Numbered from the stretch's first letter, positions 49,325 to 59,205 are shown. The stretch is 64,000 nucleotides of DNA from Phycisphaeraceae bacterium (GCA_019636695.1 JAHBXD010000004.1:186001-250000), one strand, 5' to 3'. Made by a program: numbers and translations. The notes: a model not told the origin generated them from the sequence alone.

Positions 49325-50935
49325 ATGGCTCATCCTTCCTTCGTCTTGCCCGAGCCTATTCCAGCCGCACCGAGTGCTCGCGTGATAAACGACACACCTG
49401 AGAGTCCGTGGATGTCGGTCATGCGCTGGGCCGCCCTGGCAATCGGGCCGTTGCTCGCGGTGTTCACCTACATGCTGCTCCCCTCGGCCGTGTATGACGA
49501 TAGCGGCGAGCTGGTCAGCGGCCTGCCCCACGCGGGTCGTGCCTGTGCAGCCGTCGGCGTGCTGATGGCCACATGGTGGCTGGTCGAGGCAATTCCGCTC
49601 GCGGCGACAGCCATGCTGCCCGTTGTCCTCTTCCCGCTTCTGAATGTCCGCCCCATCGCGGCGGTCACGTCGAATTACGGCGATGAAATGATCGCGCTCT
49701 TTCTCGGCGGCTTTATCCTCGGGCTGGCGATGGAGCGATGGGGGCTGCACCGGCGCATCGCACTGACAGTAGTCCTTATCGTGGGTTCACGCCCCAGGCG
49801 CCTCGTCGGGGGCGTCATGCTCGCGACGGCCGTGCTCAGTATGTTTGTCTCCAATACTGCGACATGCATCATGATGCTGCCGATCGCCGTCAGCCTGATC
49901 AACCTCGTCAAGACGCAGCTCGGGGCTGAGCCGGGCGACCCCCGGGTACGCAACTTCGCGCTTTGCCTCCTCCTCGGCGTGGCGTACGGCGCCTCGATCG
50001 GGGGAATCGGCACACTCATCGGCACCCCGCCCAACACGGTCTTCGCCGGGCATGTAGAGAAGGTTCACAACATCACCATCGGGTTTGCACAGTGGATGGC
50101 CGTCGGTGTGCCTACCACGCTGGTCTTTCTCCCGATCGCGTGGCTCATCCTCACCCGAATCATCTTTCCCATCCGGTTCGATGAACTCCCCGGCGGCCGT
50201 GAACTCATCCGCGCCGAACGCCGCGCACTCGGCCCGGTCTCTCGCGGCGAACGTCTTGTGCTCGTCGTTTTTATCTGCACCGCCGCAGCGTGGATCTTTC
50301 GACCGCTGCTCGTGCAACTCGGGCACGCCACAGGCTTGACCGGCCTGACCATGCTCCGCGATGCCGGCATTGCCGTTGGTGCTGCCGTCACGGTTTTTCT
50401 GCTCCCGGTTGATCCGCGCCGGCGCATCTTCGTCATGGACTGGCCCACGGCATCGCGGCTGCCCTGGGGGGTCATCCTGCTCTTCGGGGGGGGGCTAGCC
50501 CTTGCCGACGCCCTCAAGAACACCGGCGTCGATCTCTTCGTCGGATCGGCCTTCGCCGCCCTCGACAATGTTCCCTTCTGGCTCGTCATCGCCGGGACCG
50601 CGCTCATCGTCGTGCTGATGAGCGAGATCAGCAGCAACACCGCGCTTGCGGCAACGCTGCTGCCCGTCCTGAGCGGTGCGGCAATTCAGCTTGGGCATGG
50701 TCCGGGAACATTGCTGGTTACGGCGGCAGTTGGCGCGAGTCTCGCTTTTATGCTTCCGGTTGGTACCCCACCAAACGCCATGGTCTACGCCACCGGGTTT
50801 ATACGCATTGCAGACATGGTTAAAGCCGGTATTCTCCTGAACATCGTCGGCGTCGTGCTGGCGTGTGTAGCCGGTATGGTGCTGGCCCCCATGGTTCTCC
50901 CGGGAGAACTTTTCTTGCCCCCAGCGGCGCCCTGA
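49325..50935 (+). CDS. DASS-family (SLC13) sodium:anion symporter
   Basis: This is an inner-membrane transporter of 536 residues with about 12 TM helices, taking up dicarboxylates, phosphate or sulfate with sodium. Two SNT signature motifs are present: FVSNTATCIMMLPIA (about 175) and EISSNTALAATLLPVL (about 435). The TPPN elements GTLIGTPPNTVFAG and PVGTPPNAMVYATGFI follow each. The Thr rather than Pro pattern does not settle the substrate. ATG 49325 lies 2 bp after the GH57 stop, so the two are co-transcribed, perhaps linking glycan use with anion uptake. Confidence 0.92.
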   Translation: MAHPSFVLPEPIPAAPSARVINDTPESPWMSVMRWAALAIGPLLAVFTYMLLPSAVYDDSGELVSGLPHAGRACAAVGVLMATWWLVEAIPLAATAMLPVVLFPLLNVRPIAAVTSNYGDEMIALFLGGFILGLAMERWGLHRRIALTVVLIVGSRPRRLVGGVMLATAVLSMFVSNTATCIMMLPIAVSLINLVKTQLGAEPGDPRVRNFALCLLLGVAYGASIGGIGTLIGTPPNTVFAGHVEKVHNITIGFAQWMAVGVPTTLVFLPIAWLILTRIIFPIRFDELPGGRELIRAERRALGPVSRGERLVLVVFICTAAAWIFRPLLVQLGHATGLTGLTMLRDAGIAVGAAVTVFLLPVDPRRRIFVMDWPTASRLPWGVILLFGGGLALADALKNTGVDLFVGSAFAALDNVPFWLVIAGTALIVVLMSEISSNTALAATLLPVLSGAAIQLGHGPGTLLVTAAVGASLAFMLPVGTPPNAMVYATGFIRIADMVKAGILLNIVGVVLACVAGMVLAPMVLPGELFLPPAAP

Positions 50936-51266
50936 GGTAGGCTCGGTAGGGCAATTCTCCGGGTAGAAAACGCATCCCGTTTCGTCAAAGATGGTGCGAA
51001 GACAACACGGGTTCCTGCTTATTTGAGGAACTCGTTCAAAGGTTGGCTGCCCCGGCCCTGCCGCCTCCCCCTCGTCCCGGGCGCGGGTCGGGGCAGTCTC
51101 TTTTATGCCCCATTGCATTTCTGAGAAACAGCAGCCCTGATTTCAGGACCGTCCTCTCTGCGCCAATCGGTCCAGCAGGTGCAGATCGCGCTTCTACAGC
51201 GGGCTGAGGCCACCTCTTCTCGTGTGTCCAAGATCGCGTGCCGATCGTCCCCGCCGGAGGAGCCTT
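50936..51266. other. Intergenic region after the symporter gene
   Basis: In these 331 bases there is a likely terminator (51047-51104) and, near the end, GGAGGAG as the ribosome site for the next small gene. No tRNA or known riboswitch is recognised. Several G/C-rich complementary stretches could fold, so a structured RNA here cannot be excluded. Confidence 0.4.
51047..51104 (+). terminator. Probable terminator of the GH57-symporter unit
   Basis: CTGCCCCG (51047-51054) pairs with CGGGGCAG (51089-51096). The enclosed 34 nt can fold further through GCCC/GGGC. TCTCTTTTAT follows directly. The long loop makes it less certain than a compact hairpin. Confidence 0.5.
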
Positions 51267-51575
51267 ATGTCAGATCTCTCGCCACGGGGCGATCGATTCC
51301 CGTTTGCCGAGGCCATCGCGAGGTTGAGCGCCGGCCTTGCGCTCTCGCGGGCGCACGGCCTCTCGCGGCTGGTTCCGATCCCAGGTCTTCCCGAATCCGT
51401 TCCACCTCGTCGAACGCTCCGCCACACCCCCGTCTACCGAACGCCGTGCTCCGACGAACTGCTCGATGCGATGGAACGGTCGATACTCGCCCGGGCGGGT
51501 CTGCTCAGGACGGCCGATCCGGCGCTCCTGCTCAGCCTCGATGCGGACACCGCCTGCCGGCTGCTCGCCGCGTGA
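51267..51575 (+). CDS. Small hypothetical protein (102 aa)
   Basis: ATG 51267 follows GGAGGAG at ideal spacing. The product is rich in Leu, Arg, Ala and Pro, with short helices (FAEAIARLSAGLALSRAHGL, DELLDAMERSILARAGLLRT, DPALLLSLDADTACRLLAA) and no membrane segment. I do not recognise the family. It lies 15 bp before ispD and is probably co-transcribed with it. Confidence 0.65.
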   Translation: MSDLSPRGDRFPFAEAIARLSAGLALSRAHGLSRLVPIPGLPESVPPRRTLRHTPVYRTPCSDELLDAMERSILARAGLLRTADPALLLSLDADTACRLLAA

Positions 51576-51590
51576 CGGCTATCCTCGAGC

Positions 51591-52388
51591 ATGACAATCG
51601 GTGTCATCATCGCGGCGGCGGGGCATGCCAGGCGGTATCTCGATTCTCCGGGGGCCGTGCGTCACAAACTCGACGAAGATCTCGGCGGTCGGCCGCTGCT
51701 TCAGCGAACGGTCGAGCTTTTCAATAAGCACGACAGCGTGCACACGATCATCGTGGCCGGGCCTGCTGAAGATCAGGCCTGGAACGAGTTTCGGATGCGA
51801 TACGCAGACAAACTGGCGATCATCGGCGCCGCACTCTGCCGCGGCGGCACGCACCATCGTTGGGAGACAATCAAGGCCGCCATCGAACACGTGCCGGCCG
51901 AATGCACGCACATCGCGGTCCACGATGCCGCACGCCCGTGCGCTTCGCCCGAACTGATCGACCGCGTCTTCGCCGCCGCCGAGCGCTGGTCAGCCGTGGT
52001 GCCGTGCATGCCGATCGCCGACACGCTCAAGCGCCTGAGCGAGCCGGAGCAGGCTCCGAGTATTGCCGATCCGTTGGCGGACATTCTCGGTCTCCCCGCC
52101 AAACCAGCCGGCGTACAGTTCGTCCGCGAAACCATCGATCGCGCGGGTGTCGTGGCTGTGCAGACGCCCCAGGTATTCGAGGCTTCACTTCTTCGCAGGG
52201 CGTACGCGCAGGACGATCTTGCAAGCACCGATGATGCAACGCTCATCGAACGCCTGGGTGAGCGCGTGCTTGCGGTTGAGGGCGATCCGCGGAACATCAA
52301 GATCACTGTTCCGGCTGATCTTGTGCTTGCTCGGGCGATACTCGGTTTCAAGCCCCCGGCCGAGCGCGAAGTCCACAAGCGTTTCTGA
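51591..52388 (+). CDS. ispD: 2-C-methyl-D-erythritol 4-phosphate cytidylyltransferase
   Basis: This is an enzyme of the MEP isoprenoid pathway that joins CTP and MEP, 265 residues (family about 230). The CTP-binding loop is IIAAAGHARRY, with Arg and a downstream Lys (RHKLDEDLGG). Further motifs are HIAVHDAARPCASPELIDRV, VAVQTPQVFEASLLRRAY, STDDATLIE and VEGDPRNIKITVPADL. The Gly-rich loop is less canonical (GHARR for GxGxR), and there is an insertion in the middle (about 155-185). The family also includes ribitol-phosphate cytidylyltransferases, but the end motif favours IspD. Confidence 0.9.
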   Translation: MTIGVIIAAAGHARRYLDSPGAVRHKLDEDLGGRPLLQRTVELFNKHDSVHTIIVAGPAEDQAWNEFRMRYADKLAIIGAALCRGGTHHRWETIKAAIEHVPAECTHIAVHDAARPCASPELIDRVFAAAERWSAVVPCMPIADTLKRLSEPEQAPSIADPLADILGLPAKPAGVQFVRETIDRAGVVAVQTPQVFEASLLRRAYAQDDLASTDDATLIERLGERVLAVEGDPRNIKITVPADLVLARAILGFKPPAEREVHKRF

Positions 52389-52576
52389 TTCTGATCACAG
52401 CCGAAGCGTGTACATTCGGCCGAACGGGCGATCATCTGCGCGCTGCGCGGGCTCCCGTGCCAGCATGCATATTGCAATCGCAGTCCGCGCAAACGCCCCG
52501 GGAGAATTGCTCACCGAACTTCGACGCTCGCGAGCCATGCCGGGGGATCATGCACCATGCCCGGCGCGATCAAGGC

Positions 52577-53329
52577 TCACTCTGCGCTCGGCTTGTCGCC
52601 AGGTCGTCCGCCGCGGCGGAGCAGCGCGGGTTCATGCGGATTGCCGACAAAAAGACCGTCATACTGCCTTTCAAATGCGATGGCAGGCCCTTTCTCCCGG
52701 ATCTTGCGCACGATCGTGACGCCCGGCTTGCGTCCGCGGAGGTCGCCATGTGTTCTCGGTGAAGGCAACGTCACCACTTCAAACTTCGGATTGTTCTGTA
52801 ACTGCTTCACCGCAGCGCCGACACCGTCAAAGAACAGCGTATCGTGCAGCAGAATGCACCCGCCTTTGCGCAACATCGGCTCATACAGTCGCAACTCGTC
52901 GATGATCGTGTTGTAATGGTGGTCGCTGTCGAGCACAAGCAGATCGAACTTCGATCCGGCGAGCTCTTCCGCGGCATCCTGCGACCGCGCCTTGATCCAT
53001 CGCACATAGGGCGCAAGCCGTGTCCCCATCCAGAGATGGTCCCGCTCCTCAGGATCGATCGTTGTCACGAGGCGATCGTCACCTAAATCGCGCAGCCCCG
53101 CCGCGATCATGCACGTCGAATAGCCGAAATACGTTCCCGTTTCGAGCACGAACTTCGGACGCAGCAGCAGCACCATCGCATACCACAACCGCCCAACTTC
53201 GACCTCCACGCTTCCATAATCCTCCTGCGCGCGCAGCCGCGGGCGATATCCTCCCGTCTCGGGGTTATATCGCGATTCAAATCGCATGATTTTCGCGGGC
53301 ATACGCCCGTATGGCGCTCCTCGCAGCAT
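52577..53329 (-). CDS. Class I SAM-dependent methyltransferase (Methyltransf_24 type)
   Basis: This is a cytoplasmic protein of 250 residues. SAM motif I is FVLETGTYFGYSTCMIAAGL (about 62), followed by acidic strand VTTIDPEERDH. The later strand FDLLVLDSDHHYNTIIDELR has the metal-type DxDHxY pattern of this family, then MLRKGGCILLHDTLFFDGVG. Related enzymes methylate or hydroxylate sugars or small molecules; the substrate is unknown. It lies 46 bp after the nitroreductase gene on the same strand. An ATG 9 codons inside is a possible alternative start. Confidence 0.85.
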   Translation of the reverse strand: MLRGAPYGRMPAKIMRFESRYNPETGGYRPRLRAQEDYGSVEVEVGRLWYAMVLLLRPKFVLETGTYFGYSTCMIAAGLRDLGDDRLVTTIDPEERDHLWMGTRLAPYVRWIKARSQDAAEELAGSKFDLLVLDSDHHYNTIIDELRLYEPMLRKGGCILLHDTLFFDGVGAAVKQLQNNPKFEVVTLPSPRTHGDLRGRKPGVTIVRKIREKGPAIAFERQYDGLFVGNPHEPALLRRGGRPGDKPSAE

Positions 53330-53375
53330 CCCGCATCGTAGCGGCGCTCAAACGACCATCCCTGCGTAACCGCGA

Positions 53376-54038
53376 TCAGCCCTCGACCCACGCCGAGATC
53401 GAGGCCAGAGGCCGACGCTCAAGATCAGGCACCACGCACCCATCTTCCGGATAGCCCACCGGAATCAGGAGATAGGGTCGTTCGTTCGCCGGCCTCTTAA
53501 GCACCTCAGACAGAAATCCCATCGGGCTGGGTGTGTGTGTCAGCGTCGCAAGCCCGGCGTGATGAAGCGCCGTGAGCAGCATCCCAACCGCAATTCCCAC
53601 GCTCTCGTTGACATAATACACCTGCCCGCCGTCGTCTCCCTTCATCAACTTGAATACGACAATCAACCAGGGCGCTTGCTCCAGAAACGGTTTCGAGTCG
53701 TCGGTCCCCAGCGGCGCAAGGTCCGCAAGCCATTCCGGCGTGGCTCGCCGCGCATAAAACGCCCGTTCCTCGGCTTCCGCCGCCTCACGAATCCGCCGTT
53801 TCGTCTCGCCGTCCTGAACGCACACAAACCGCCAGGGCTGCTTGTGTGCGCCCGAAGGCGCTGTTCCCGCCGACAGCACGCACCACTCGATCGTCTCCCG
53901 ATCAACCGGACGCGAACTGAATTGCCGCACACTTCGGCGCAATCGCTGCACGTCATAAAACCTCCGTGCGGCATCGCGCGAGGGCACATCGGGCACATAC
54001 CGGGCAAGGGGCACAACCCGTCGACAGGCCGTCATCAC
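53376..54038 (-). CDS. Nitroreductase-family flavoprotein
   Basis: This is an FMN-dependent oxidoreductase of 220 residues, of the nitroreductase/iodotyrosine-deiodinase-like branch. The FMN phosphate motif [20 protein letters not shown] and the loop [20 protein letters not shown] are typical, as is the C-terminal [14 protein letters not shown]. The middle contains the cap helix [20 protein letters not shown]. The physiological substrate is unknown. The start is either of two adjacent ATGs (54038 or 54035). It shares a unit with the downstream methyltransferase. Confidence 0.9.
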   Translation of the reverse strand: MMTACRRVVPLARYVPDVPSRDAARRFYDVQRLRRSVRQFSSRPVDRETIEWCVLSAGTAPSGAHKQPWRFVCVQDGETKRRIREAAEAEERAFYARRATPEWLADLAPLGTDDSKPFLEQAPWLIVVFKLMKGDDGGQVYYVNESVGIAVGMLLTALHHAGLATLTHTPSPMGFLSEVLKRPANERPYLLIPVGYPEDGCVVPDLERRPLASISAWVEG

Positions 54039-54249
54039 CGCCGTCCTTTCCGCCTGCGGGCATCTCCTCGCGGCCAGGCGCCGTCACGAGGTCTGCCCGA
54101 GATTTTTCCGTCGCCGCAGCGCACACAAACCAATTCCGCCGGCGTCTCCCTGCAACGGAACAGGTTTGGCCGGGTACGCCCAATGAAACCCCTGGCAACC
54201 TGAAACCTTTCCCGCACCCGAGCGCAAAGAACCTCAGGAGCCTCGACGT

Positions 54250-55314
54250 ATGAAACTCGCCAAAACCTTCCTCGCCCTCGCGTTCACACTCGCCCCGTGC
54301 TCGTTGGCGGGGCAGGCCGCCGGTCCTAACGACCTCGCCCGGTTCAGCGGCCTGACGCAGTCCAACGCCGCCCTGGTCTATTACCGCGCCTGGATGGTGC
54401 ACCATGCAGCCTTCGAAGAGTACCGCAGATTGATGTCGGATATCGAGGATCCCTTTGATCCCAAGATCACCGCGTTCCTCGTCGCCAACCAGAGCATGCT
54501 CCAGGCATTTCTCCGCGCGGCTTCCATCCGAGAGTGCGATTGGGGAATCGAATACGACCAGGGGTTCGGGGCCTTGCTTCCGCATCTCGGCAATATGCGC
54601 ATCATCTGCCGCATGCTCCAGCACGATGCCCTTCGCCTTGCCTCACAAGACCGCATGGATGAAGCGGCCGAGCGTGCGGCAGCCATCTTCGCAATCTCGA
54701 CTCACATGGCCAACGACCGCGTCATGATCTCGGCCCTTGTGAGCGCGGCGATCATCAGCCTGGGCAACTCAACGGTCGAGAGCATCCTCGCCGCCGGTGT
54801 GCTCACCCCGGCCGCCAAGGATCATTTGCTCCAGGGTTTTGCTCGGCTCAATTTGGCCGATCCGGCCGCCTTCCTCCCCGCAGTCAGGGGCGAAGCCGAG
54901 TTCCTTGCCGGATGGTTCAAGCCCAAATATGCAAGTCTCGGTGGCGGCATTCGCTTCCTCCGCGAGATTATGCCCCTTGCTTCACCCGCGGAGATCACCC
55001 GCTCTGAGTACATGCAGTTCGCCCTCTCCGGGCCGGATGCCCTCGCCGATGAGATCGATCGCGCCGCTCGCCTCGTTGCGCAGATGGCCGAAGCGTGGCG
55101 CACACCCGACGGCCTGACCGTCATCAGGCATTACACGTCTGAAGTCGAGCAGGGCAAGCACGGCCTGGTCGCCAAAGTGCTCGTTCCCGCGCTCGATCGC
55201 GCCTTTGAAACCGAGTCTGTTCTGAGAGCCGAACTCGATCGCGTCATCAACATCGTCGAACGCACTCCCGTCCAGCACTCCACCGAGAAAGACCAGCAGG
55301 CATCCGATCGCTGA
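54250..55314 (+). CDS. Hypothetical exported helical protein
   Basis: This is a protein of 354 residues with signal peptide KTFLALAFTLAPCSLAGQAA and an all-helical mature part (NAALVYYRAWMVHHAAFEEY, MISALVSAAIISLGNSTVES, DHLLQGFARLNLADPAAFLP). I do not recognise the family. CAGGAG precedes ATG 54250. Its stop is only 6 bp before the ECF sigma factor gene, so it may be the target or sensor of that sigma unit. Confidence 0.7.
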   Translation: MKLAKTFLALAFTLAPCSLAGQAAGPNDLARFSGLTQSNAALVYYRAWMVHHAAFEEYRRLMSDIEDPFDPKITAFLVANQSMLQAFLRAASIRECDWGIEYDQGFGALLPHLGNMRIICRMLQHDALRLASQDRMDEAAERAAAIFAISTHMANDRVMISALVSAAIISLGNSTVESILAAGVLTPAAKDHLLQGFARLNLADPAAFLPAVRGEAEFLAGWFKPKYASLGGGIRFLREIMPLASPAEITRSEYMQFALSGPDALADEIDRAARLVAQMAEAWRTPDGLTVIRHYTSEVEQGKHGLVAKVLVPALDRAFETESVLRAELDRVINIVERTPVQHSTEKDQQASDR

Positions 55315-55320
55315 TTTCCC

Positions 55321-55875
55321 ATGCCTTCCGCCGAACTCCAACTCCTTCTCGCCACGCACCGCGGCAGTGATGCCGCGGCGCGCACTTTATGGAACACCTT
55401 TTCCCCGGGACTGCTCGCCTTTGCCGAAGGCATGCTCCGAGATCGTGCGGCAGCCGAAGATGTCGTCCAAGAAGTCTTCTGCCGAATCCTTGAATGCCGC
55501 CGCTCGCGTCTGGCCGCCGTGAAAGACGTGCAGGCTTGGCTTGTCCGCCTGACGCGAAACGCAGCGCTCAGTTACGGAAGGGCCATGTCACGCCGCCGTC
55601 GACGTGAGCAGGCCCGTCCTCCTCTCGTTGGGGGCCGATCCGGAACCGACGTCGCGCTCGATCAGGCAATCGACCGGCTCCATCCCGAGCAACGCGAAGT
55701 CGTCCTGATGCGACACCTAGCCGGGTTGACCTTTGACGGCATTGCGGCCGCTCTTGAGGAGAATCGGCATACCGTTGCAGGTCGATACCGCCGCGCCGTC
55801 GAACGCCTTCGGGCTCTCCTCACGGATTCTTCCGAGATTCCCGCCGAACTGCTTGCCGAGGTGCGCCATGTCTGA
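55321..55875 (+). CDS. ECF-type RNA polymerase sigma factor
   Basis: This is a sigma factor of 184 residues. Region 2 is AARTLWNTFSPGLLAFAEGM and RDRAAAEDVVQEVFCRILEC, ending VKDVQAWLVRLTRNAALSY. Region 4 is AIDRLHPEQREVVLMRHLAG, LTFDGIAAALEENRHTVAGR. The linker is short and Arg-rich. It overlaps the next gene by 8 bp, typical for a sigma and its regulator. The two-gene unit is preceded by an exported protein gene. Confidence 0.93.
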   Translation: MPSAELQLLLATHRGSDAAARTLWNTFSPGLLAFAEGMLRDRAAAEDVVQEVFCRILECRRSRLAAVKDVQAWLVRLTRNAALSYGRAMSRRRRREQARPPLVGGRSGTDVALDQAIDRLHPEQREVVLMRHLAGLTFDGIAAALEENRHTVAGRYRRAVERLRALLTDSSEIPAELLAEVRHV

Positions 55876-56284
55876 TCCCATCATCCGGCGTCTCGAAGTC
55901 GCGCAAGCGACCCAGCCCTCCCCCGTCACCGATCCCGCGCCCGAGTTCCTCCGTGCTGTCTGCCGACGCCGTTGGGCGCTTCGGGCGTCGCCGGTAGCCG
56001 CCGTTGCGCTCGTGGGGGTCTGTGGATGGGTGCTTACCCTGGGTATTCAGAGTCCTGTGATGGCTCCTGCGCCAATAGAGAATTCCCCGCATTTCGTACA
56101 GTTGGAAGACGATTTCGACTTTGATCTCATCGCACCTTACGAACTGCATCCCGACAGTTGGGCTGCATTGCGCTCGACACTCGCCGCCACGCCCACCCCG
56201 GGCCGGCCTTCGACAACCCCCCCTGCGCGCGCCCTGACACCCGCCGACGCCCGCAACCCCCTTCGACTTGCCGAACTCCGCTAA
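55868..56284 (+). CDS. Bitopic membrane protein, candidate anti-sigma partner
   Basis: This is a protein of 138 residues from ATG 55868, overlapping the sigma gene. A 40-residue N-terminal segment (DPIIRRLEVAQATQPSPVTD) is followed by TM helix VAAVALVGVCGWVLTLGI and an acidic, Pro-rich periplasmic tail (HFVQLEDDFDFDLIAPYELH). The usual zinc anti-sigma motif HxxxCxxC is missing. Position and topology suggest it holds the ECF sigma, but this is an inference. Confidence 0.6.
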   Translation: MSDPIIRRLEVAQATQPSPVTDPAPEFLRAVCRRRWALRASPVAAVALVGVCGWVLTLGIQSPVMAPAPIENSPHFVQLEDDFDFDLIAPYELHPDSWAALRSTLAATPTPGRPSTTPPARALTPADARNPLRLAELR

Positions 56285-56326
56285 GGCGGCTTCATTCCGC
56301 ACTCGGCACTGACCGATAACACCCAC

Positions 56327-59119
56327 ATGGTTCGGTTTTGCCTGCCCGGGGCGTCCTCGATCCCGTGCCTGTCGGCCTGCGCGATCATCGCGGCCTCGGG
56401 CGCGCTCGCCATCGCCGCGCAGCCGAGCGCCGAGCCGGTCATCCGGCGTCCGACCGCGGCCCAGCGCATTCTTCGCGTCTTCGATTTTGAAGAAATGGGC
56501 ATCAACGACTTCGGCGTGCCGCTCTGGTGGCATGTTGCCCAGCACGATCCACCCCATCGTGAACGACCGGGGTATCCGATCTGGAATATGCCGACGCTCG
56601 ACTTCACCGTCGCCGCGGCGGGGCACGGCTCAGTACGGCTGCCGGTGCGGGGGGGCAGCGTGGCACTTCGTCTCGACCACGGGGTTGCGCCGATTTTTCC
56701 CGGGGCCGATTACGGCGTGTCGGCCCGTGTGCAGACGACCGGCTTACGAGAAGCCCGCGCCCGACTGACCGCGCGGATGCTCGATCAGCACGGCCAGGTG
56801 ATCGCACCGAGCGAAGTTTCCTCAGCGCTCGTGCGCTCCGAAGGGCAGTGGACGACCATCGGCGTTACCGTGATGGGGCTGCACGACGAGGCGGCCTTCC
56901 TGCAGGTCGAACTCGAAGTCCTCCAGCCCGAGCACTTTCGCGTCGAGCCTGATGGCGACCTCGCCATCCGCAGGCAGGATTTTGACGGTGCGGCGTGGTT
57001 TGATGATGTCACCATCGCCCAAGTCGCCCGTGTCGAACTGGAAGCCGTCGAACCATCACATGTGTTCATCGCTCCAGGTCGTCCCGAGCTATCCCTGAGC
57101 ATCCGCGATCTTTCAGGTGAGCGGCTCTTCGCCGATCTGCGCGTGCTCGACGTCTTCGGAGACGAGGTCGATCACATCCGGTATGAACTTGCCGGGGGTC
57201 AGTCGCGGCGAGTCTGGACGCCCCGCATCTCGAAACTGGGGTGGTATCGTGCGGAGACAGTCATCCGCACCGATGAGGGCGTCTTGGCGAAGGCGGCGAC
57301 GACCTTCAGTTGGGCCAACCCCCCTCCGCCGGCGCGAAGCCCCGATGGCGGGCCTCAGTTTGCGCTCTGGATTGATCGGCCCGATCCCGCTCTCGACGCG
57401 GCCCTTCCCGACCTTGCCGAGCGCCTCGGCGCGGATGAAGTCATCCTGCCGTTGCCCGCGGATGCTCCGCGCGATACACCGCGCGATATTGAGCGCATGC
57501 GCGCGATGCTCGCCGGGCTGTTCGACCGCTGGAAAACCGTTACGTTCGCCATCCCTTCGGTGCCGATCGACCTCGCGCGGCAGGAGCATCTCGATCCATC
57601 CGACGTTACGGCCTACCTCGTACGCTCGCCGCGATCGTGGGGGCAGGTCTATCAACCGATGCTCGATCGCTTCGGCCAGCGCGTGCTGCGTTGGCAGATC
57701 GGCGCCCCGGGCGACGATCTGATTGCACGCGATGCCGCGGCACGTTCGCACCTTGCCGGCGCCCATGCACTCGTCAGAGAACTCGCCCCCGGCGCGCGCG
57801 TGATCGCCCCGTGGAGCATCTTTGACGAGCCGCCGCGAAACACCCTCCCCGATCTCGAGTGGATCGCCGTGGCCCCCGCAACACTGACGCCCGAGGGCGT
57901 CGGTCATGCCGTCGGCGCATGGCGATCGCAGGCTCAGCGCCCGCTAACGCTCATCGTCGAATCCCTTGATCCGGCGATCTTCGGCAACGAAGCCGTCGCG
58001 GCCGACATCATCCAGCGCGTTGCCGCCGTCTGGAGGCATCACGAGGTCGATCGCTCCGATGCGCCGCAACTCACGATCGCCGTCCCCGCGCCGTGGGATC
58101 CGCGAGGTGTGCGCCGCGCGCGGCCGGAACCCCACGTTGCCGCGCCGATCTGGCGCACCGTGATCGGCCAGTTCCGCGGCCGGATCTACGTCGGGGAGTG
58201 GGCGATTGCCCCGGGCCTCCGGTGCCTCATGCTCGCGCCGCGCCAAGGAACGGGCGCCGGCGCGGCCCTGGTGCTCTGGCGCGAAGCCGCGCCGACGGAA
58301 GAAGTGACGCTCTCGGTCTTGCTCGCGACCGAGCCGGTAAGAATTACAGACGCCTTCGGTAACGCCCGTGGACTTGCGCCGTCGGTGGTGGGAAGCTCGA
58401 CCCTGCACACGCTGACCGTCGGCGCCGATCCGATATTTATCGAAGACATCGACCTTGATCTCGTGCAGTTCCAGGCAAGCGTGCAGATGGCGCCAGGGCC
58501 GCTGCGGTCGCTCAACCGCCCGCAGGATCGACGCATCATCCTTCGCAATCCATGGCAGAGCCAGGTTTCCGGTCGTTTCTTCATCGTCAGTCCGGGTGGC
58601 CTTACCGAATCGAGTGTGCGCGATCGAACGTGGGACATCGCGCCCCGGTCAGGCGCCTTTTCCATTCCTGCCGGCGGGGTCTACGAGATCCCCCTCGCGA
58701 TCTCTTTCAGCCCGATGGAGCAGACCGGGCCGATCGACATCATCCTCGATGTCGAACTCAGCGGCGTGCAGGAATACGGGCTGCTGGCGCTCCGTGTGCC
58801 GACGGCGATCACCGTCGATGAGTTCTCGGTTGACCTGCTCGTACGCCCCTCACCTCGGCCGGGAGGCCCTGATCTGGTCATCGAGGCCGCCGTGGCCAAC
58901 CTCAGCGACACGACTCTCGATCTCGAAATTGCCCTCTTTGCCGGGGCCGAGTTTGGTCGACTGGGCAGCGTCATCTCCAACCTCGAACCCGATCAGACGG
59001 CGCTCCGCCGCTTTCCCCTTCGAGGCGCGGGGCGCAACCCCCAAGGCCGAGAGGTCTTCGTCAGCGTGCTCGATCGCGCAACCGGCGTGCGTCTCAACCG
59101 CTCAGTCCGGCTCGAATAA
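56327..59119 (+). CDS. Large exported hypothetical protein (930 aa)
   Basis: This is a protein of 930 residues. The signal peptide is LSACAIIAASGALAIAA. Residues about 45-255 resemble a carbohydrate-binding beta-sandwich (LRVFDFEEMGINDFGVPLWW, WNMPTLDFTVAAAGHGSVRL, FRVEPDGDLAIRRQDFDGAA). A beta domain at about 255-330 follows (SIRDLSGERLFADLRVLDVF). Residues about 340-620 could be a TIM-barrel-like region (PQFALWIDRPDPALDAALPD, EHLDPSDVTAYLVRSPRSWG). Beta-rich domains end the protein (RSLNRPQDRRIILRNPWQSQ). It has no sorting tail. It lies 43 bp after the candidate anti-sigma gene and may be under the ECF sigma. No family is claimed. Confidence 0.78.
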   Translation: MVRFCLPGASSIPCLSACAIIAASGALAIAAQPSAEPVIRRPTAAQRILRVFDFEEMGINDFGVPLWWHVAQHDPPHRERPGYPIWNMPTLDFTVAAAGHGSVRLPVRGGSVALRLDHGVAPIFPGADYGVSARVQTTGLREARARLTARMLDQHGQVIAPSEVSSALVRSEGQWTTIGVTVMGLHDEAAFLQVELEVLQPEHFRVEPDGDLAIRRQDFDGAAWFDDVTIAQVARVELEAVEPSHVFIAPGRPELSLSIRDLSGERLFADLRVLDVFGDEVDHIRYELAGGQSRRVWTPRISKLGWYRAETVIRTDEGVLAKAATTFSWANPPPPARSPDGGPQFALWIDRPDPALDAALPDLAERLGADEVILPLPADAPRDTPRDIERMRAMLAGLFDRWKTVTFAIPSVPIDLARQEHLDPSDVTAYLVRSPRSWGQVYQPMLDRFGQRVLRWQIGAPGDDLIARDAAARSHLAGAHALVRELAPGARVIAPWSIFDEPPRNTLPDLEWIAVAPATLTPEGVGHAVGAWRSQAQRPLTLIVESLDPAIFGNEAVAADIIQRVAAVWRHHEVDRSDAPQLTIAVPAPWDPRGVRRARPEPHVAAPIWRTVIGQFRGRIYVGEWAIAPGLRCLMLAPRQGTGAGAALVLWREAAPTEEVTLSVLLATEPVRITDAFGNARGLAPSVVGSSTLHTLTVGADPIFIEDIDLDLVQFQASVQMAPGPLRSLNRPQDRRIILRNPWQSQVSGRFFIVSPGGLTESSVRDRTWDIAPRSGAFSIPAGGVYEIPLAISFSPMEQTGPIDIILDVELSGVQEYGLLALRVPTAITVDEFSVDLLVRPSPRPGGPDLVIEAAVANLSDTTLDLEIALFAGAEFGRLGSVISNLEPDQTALRRFPLRGAGRNPQGREVFVSVLDRATGVRLNRSVRLE

Positions 59120-59205
59120 TCCTGCCCGTGACAATGTCATCCGTGTTCCGACACGCGCCTTCGCACAGCGTTGCACCCGCGACGTGCCGCCTGTTGCCCG
59201 CCGCT

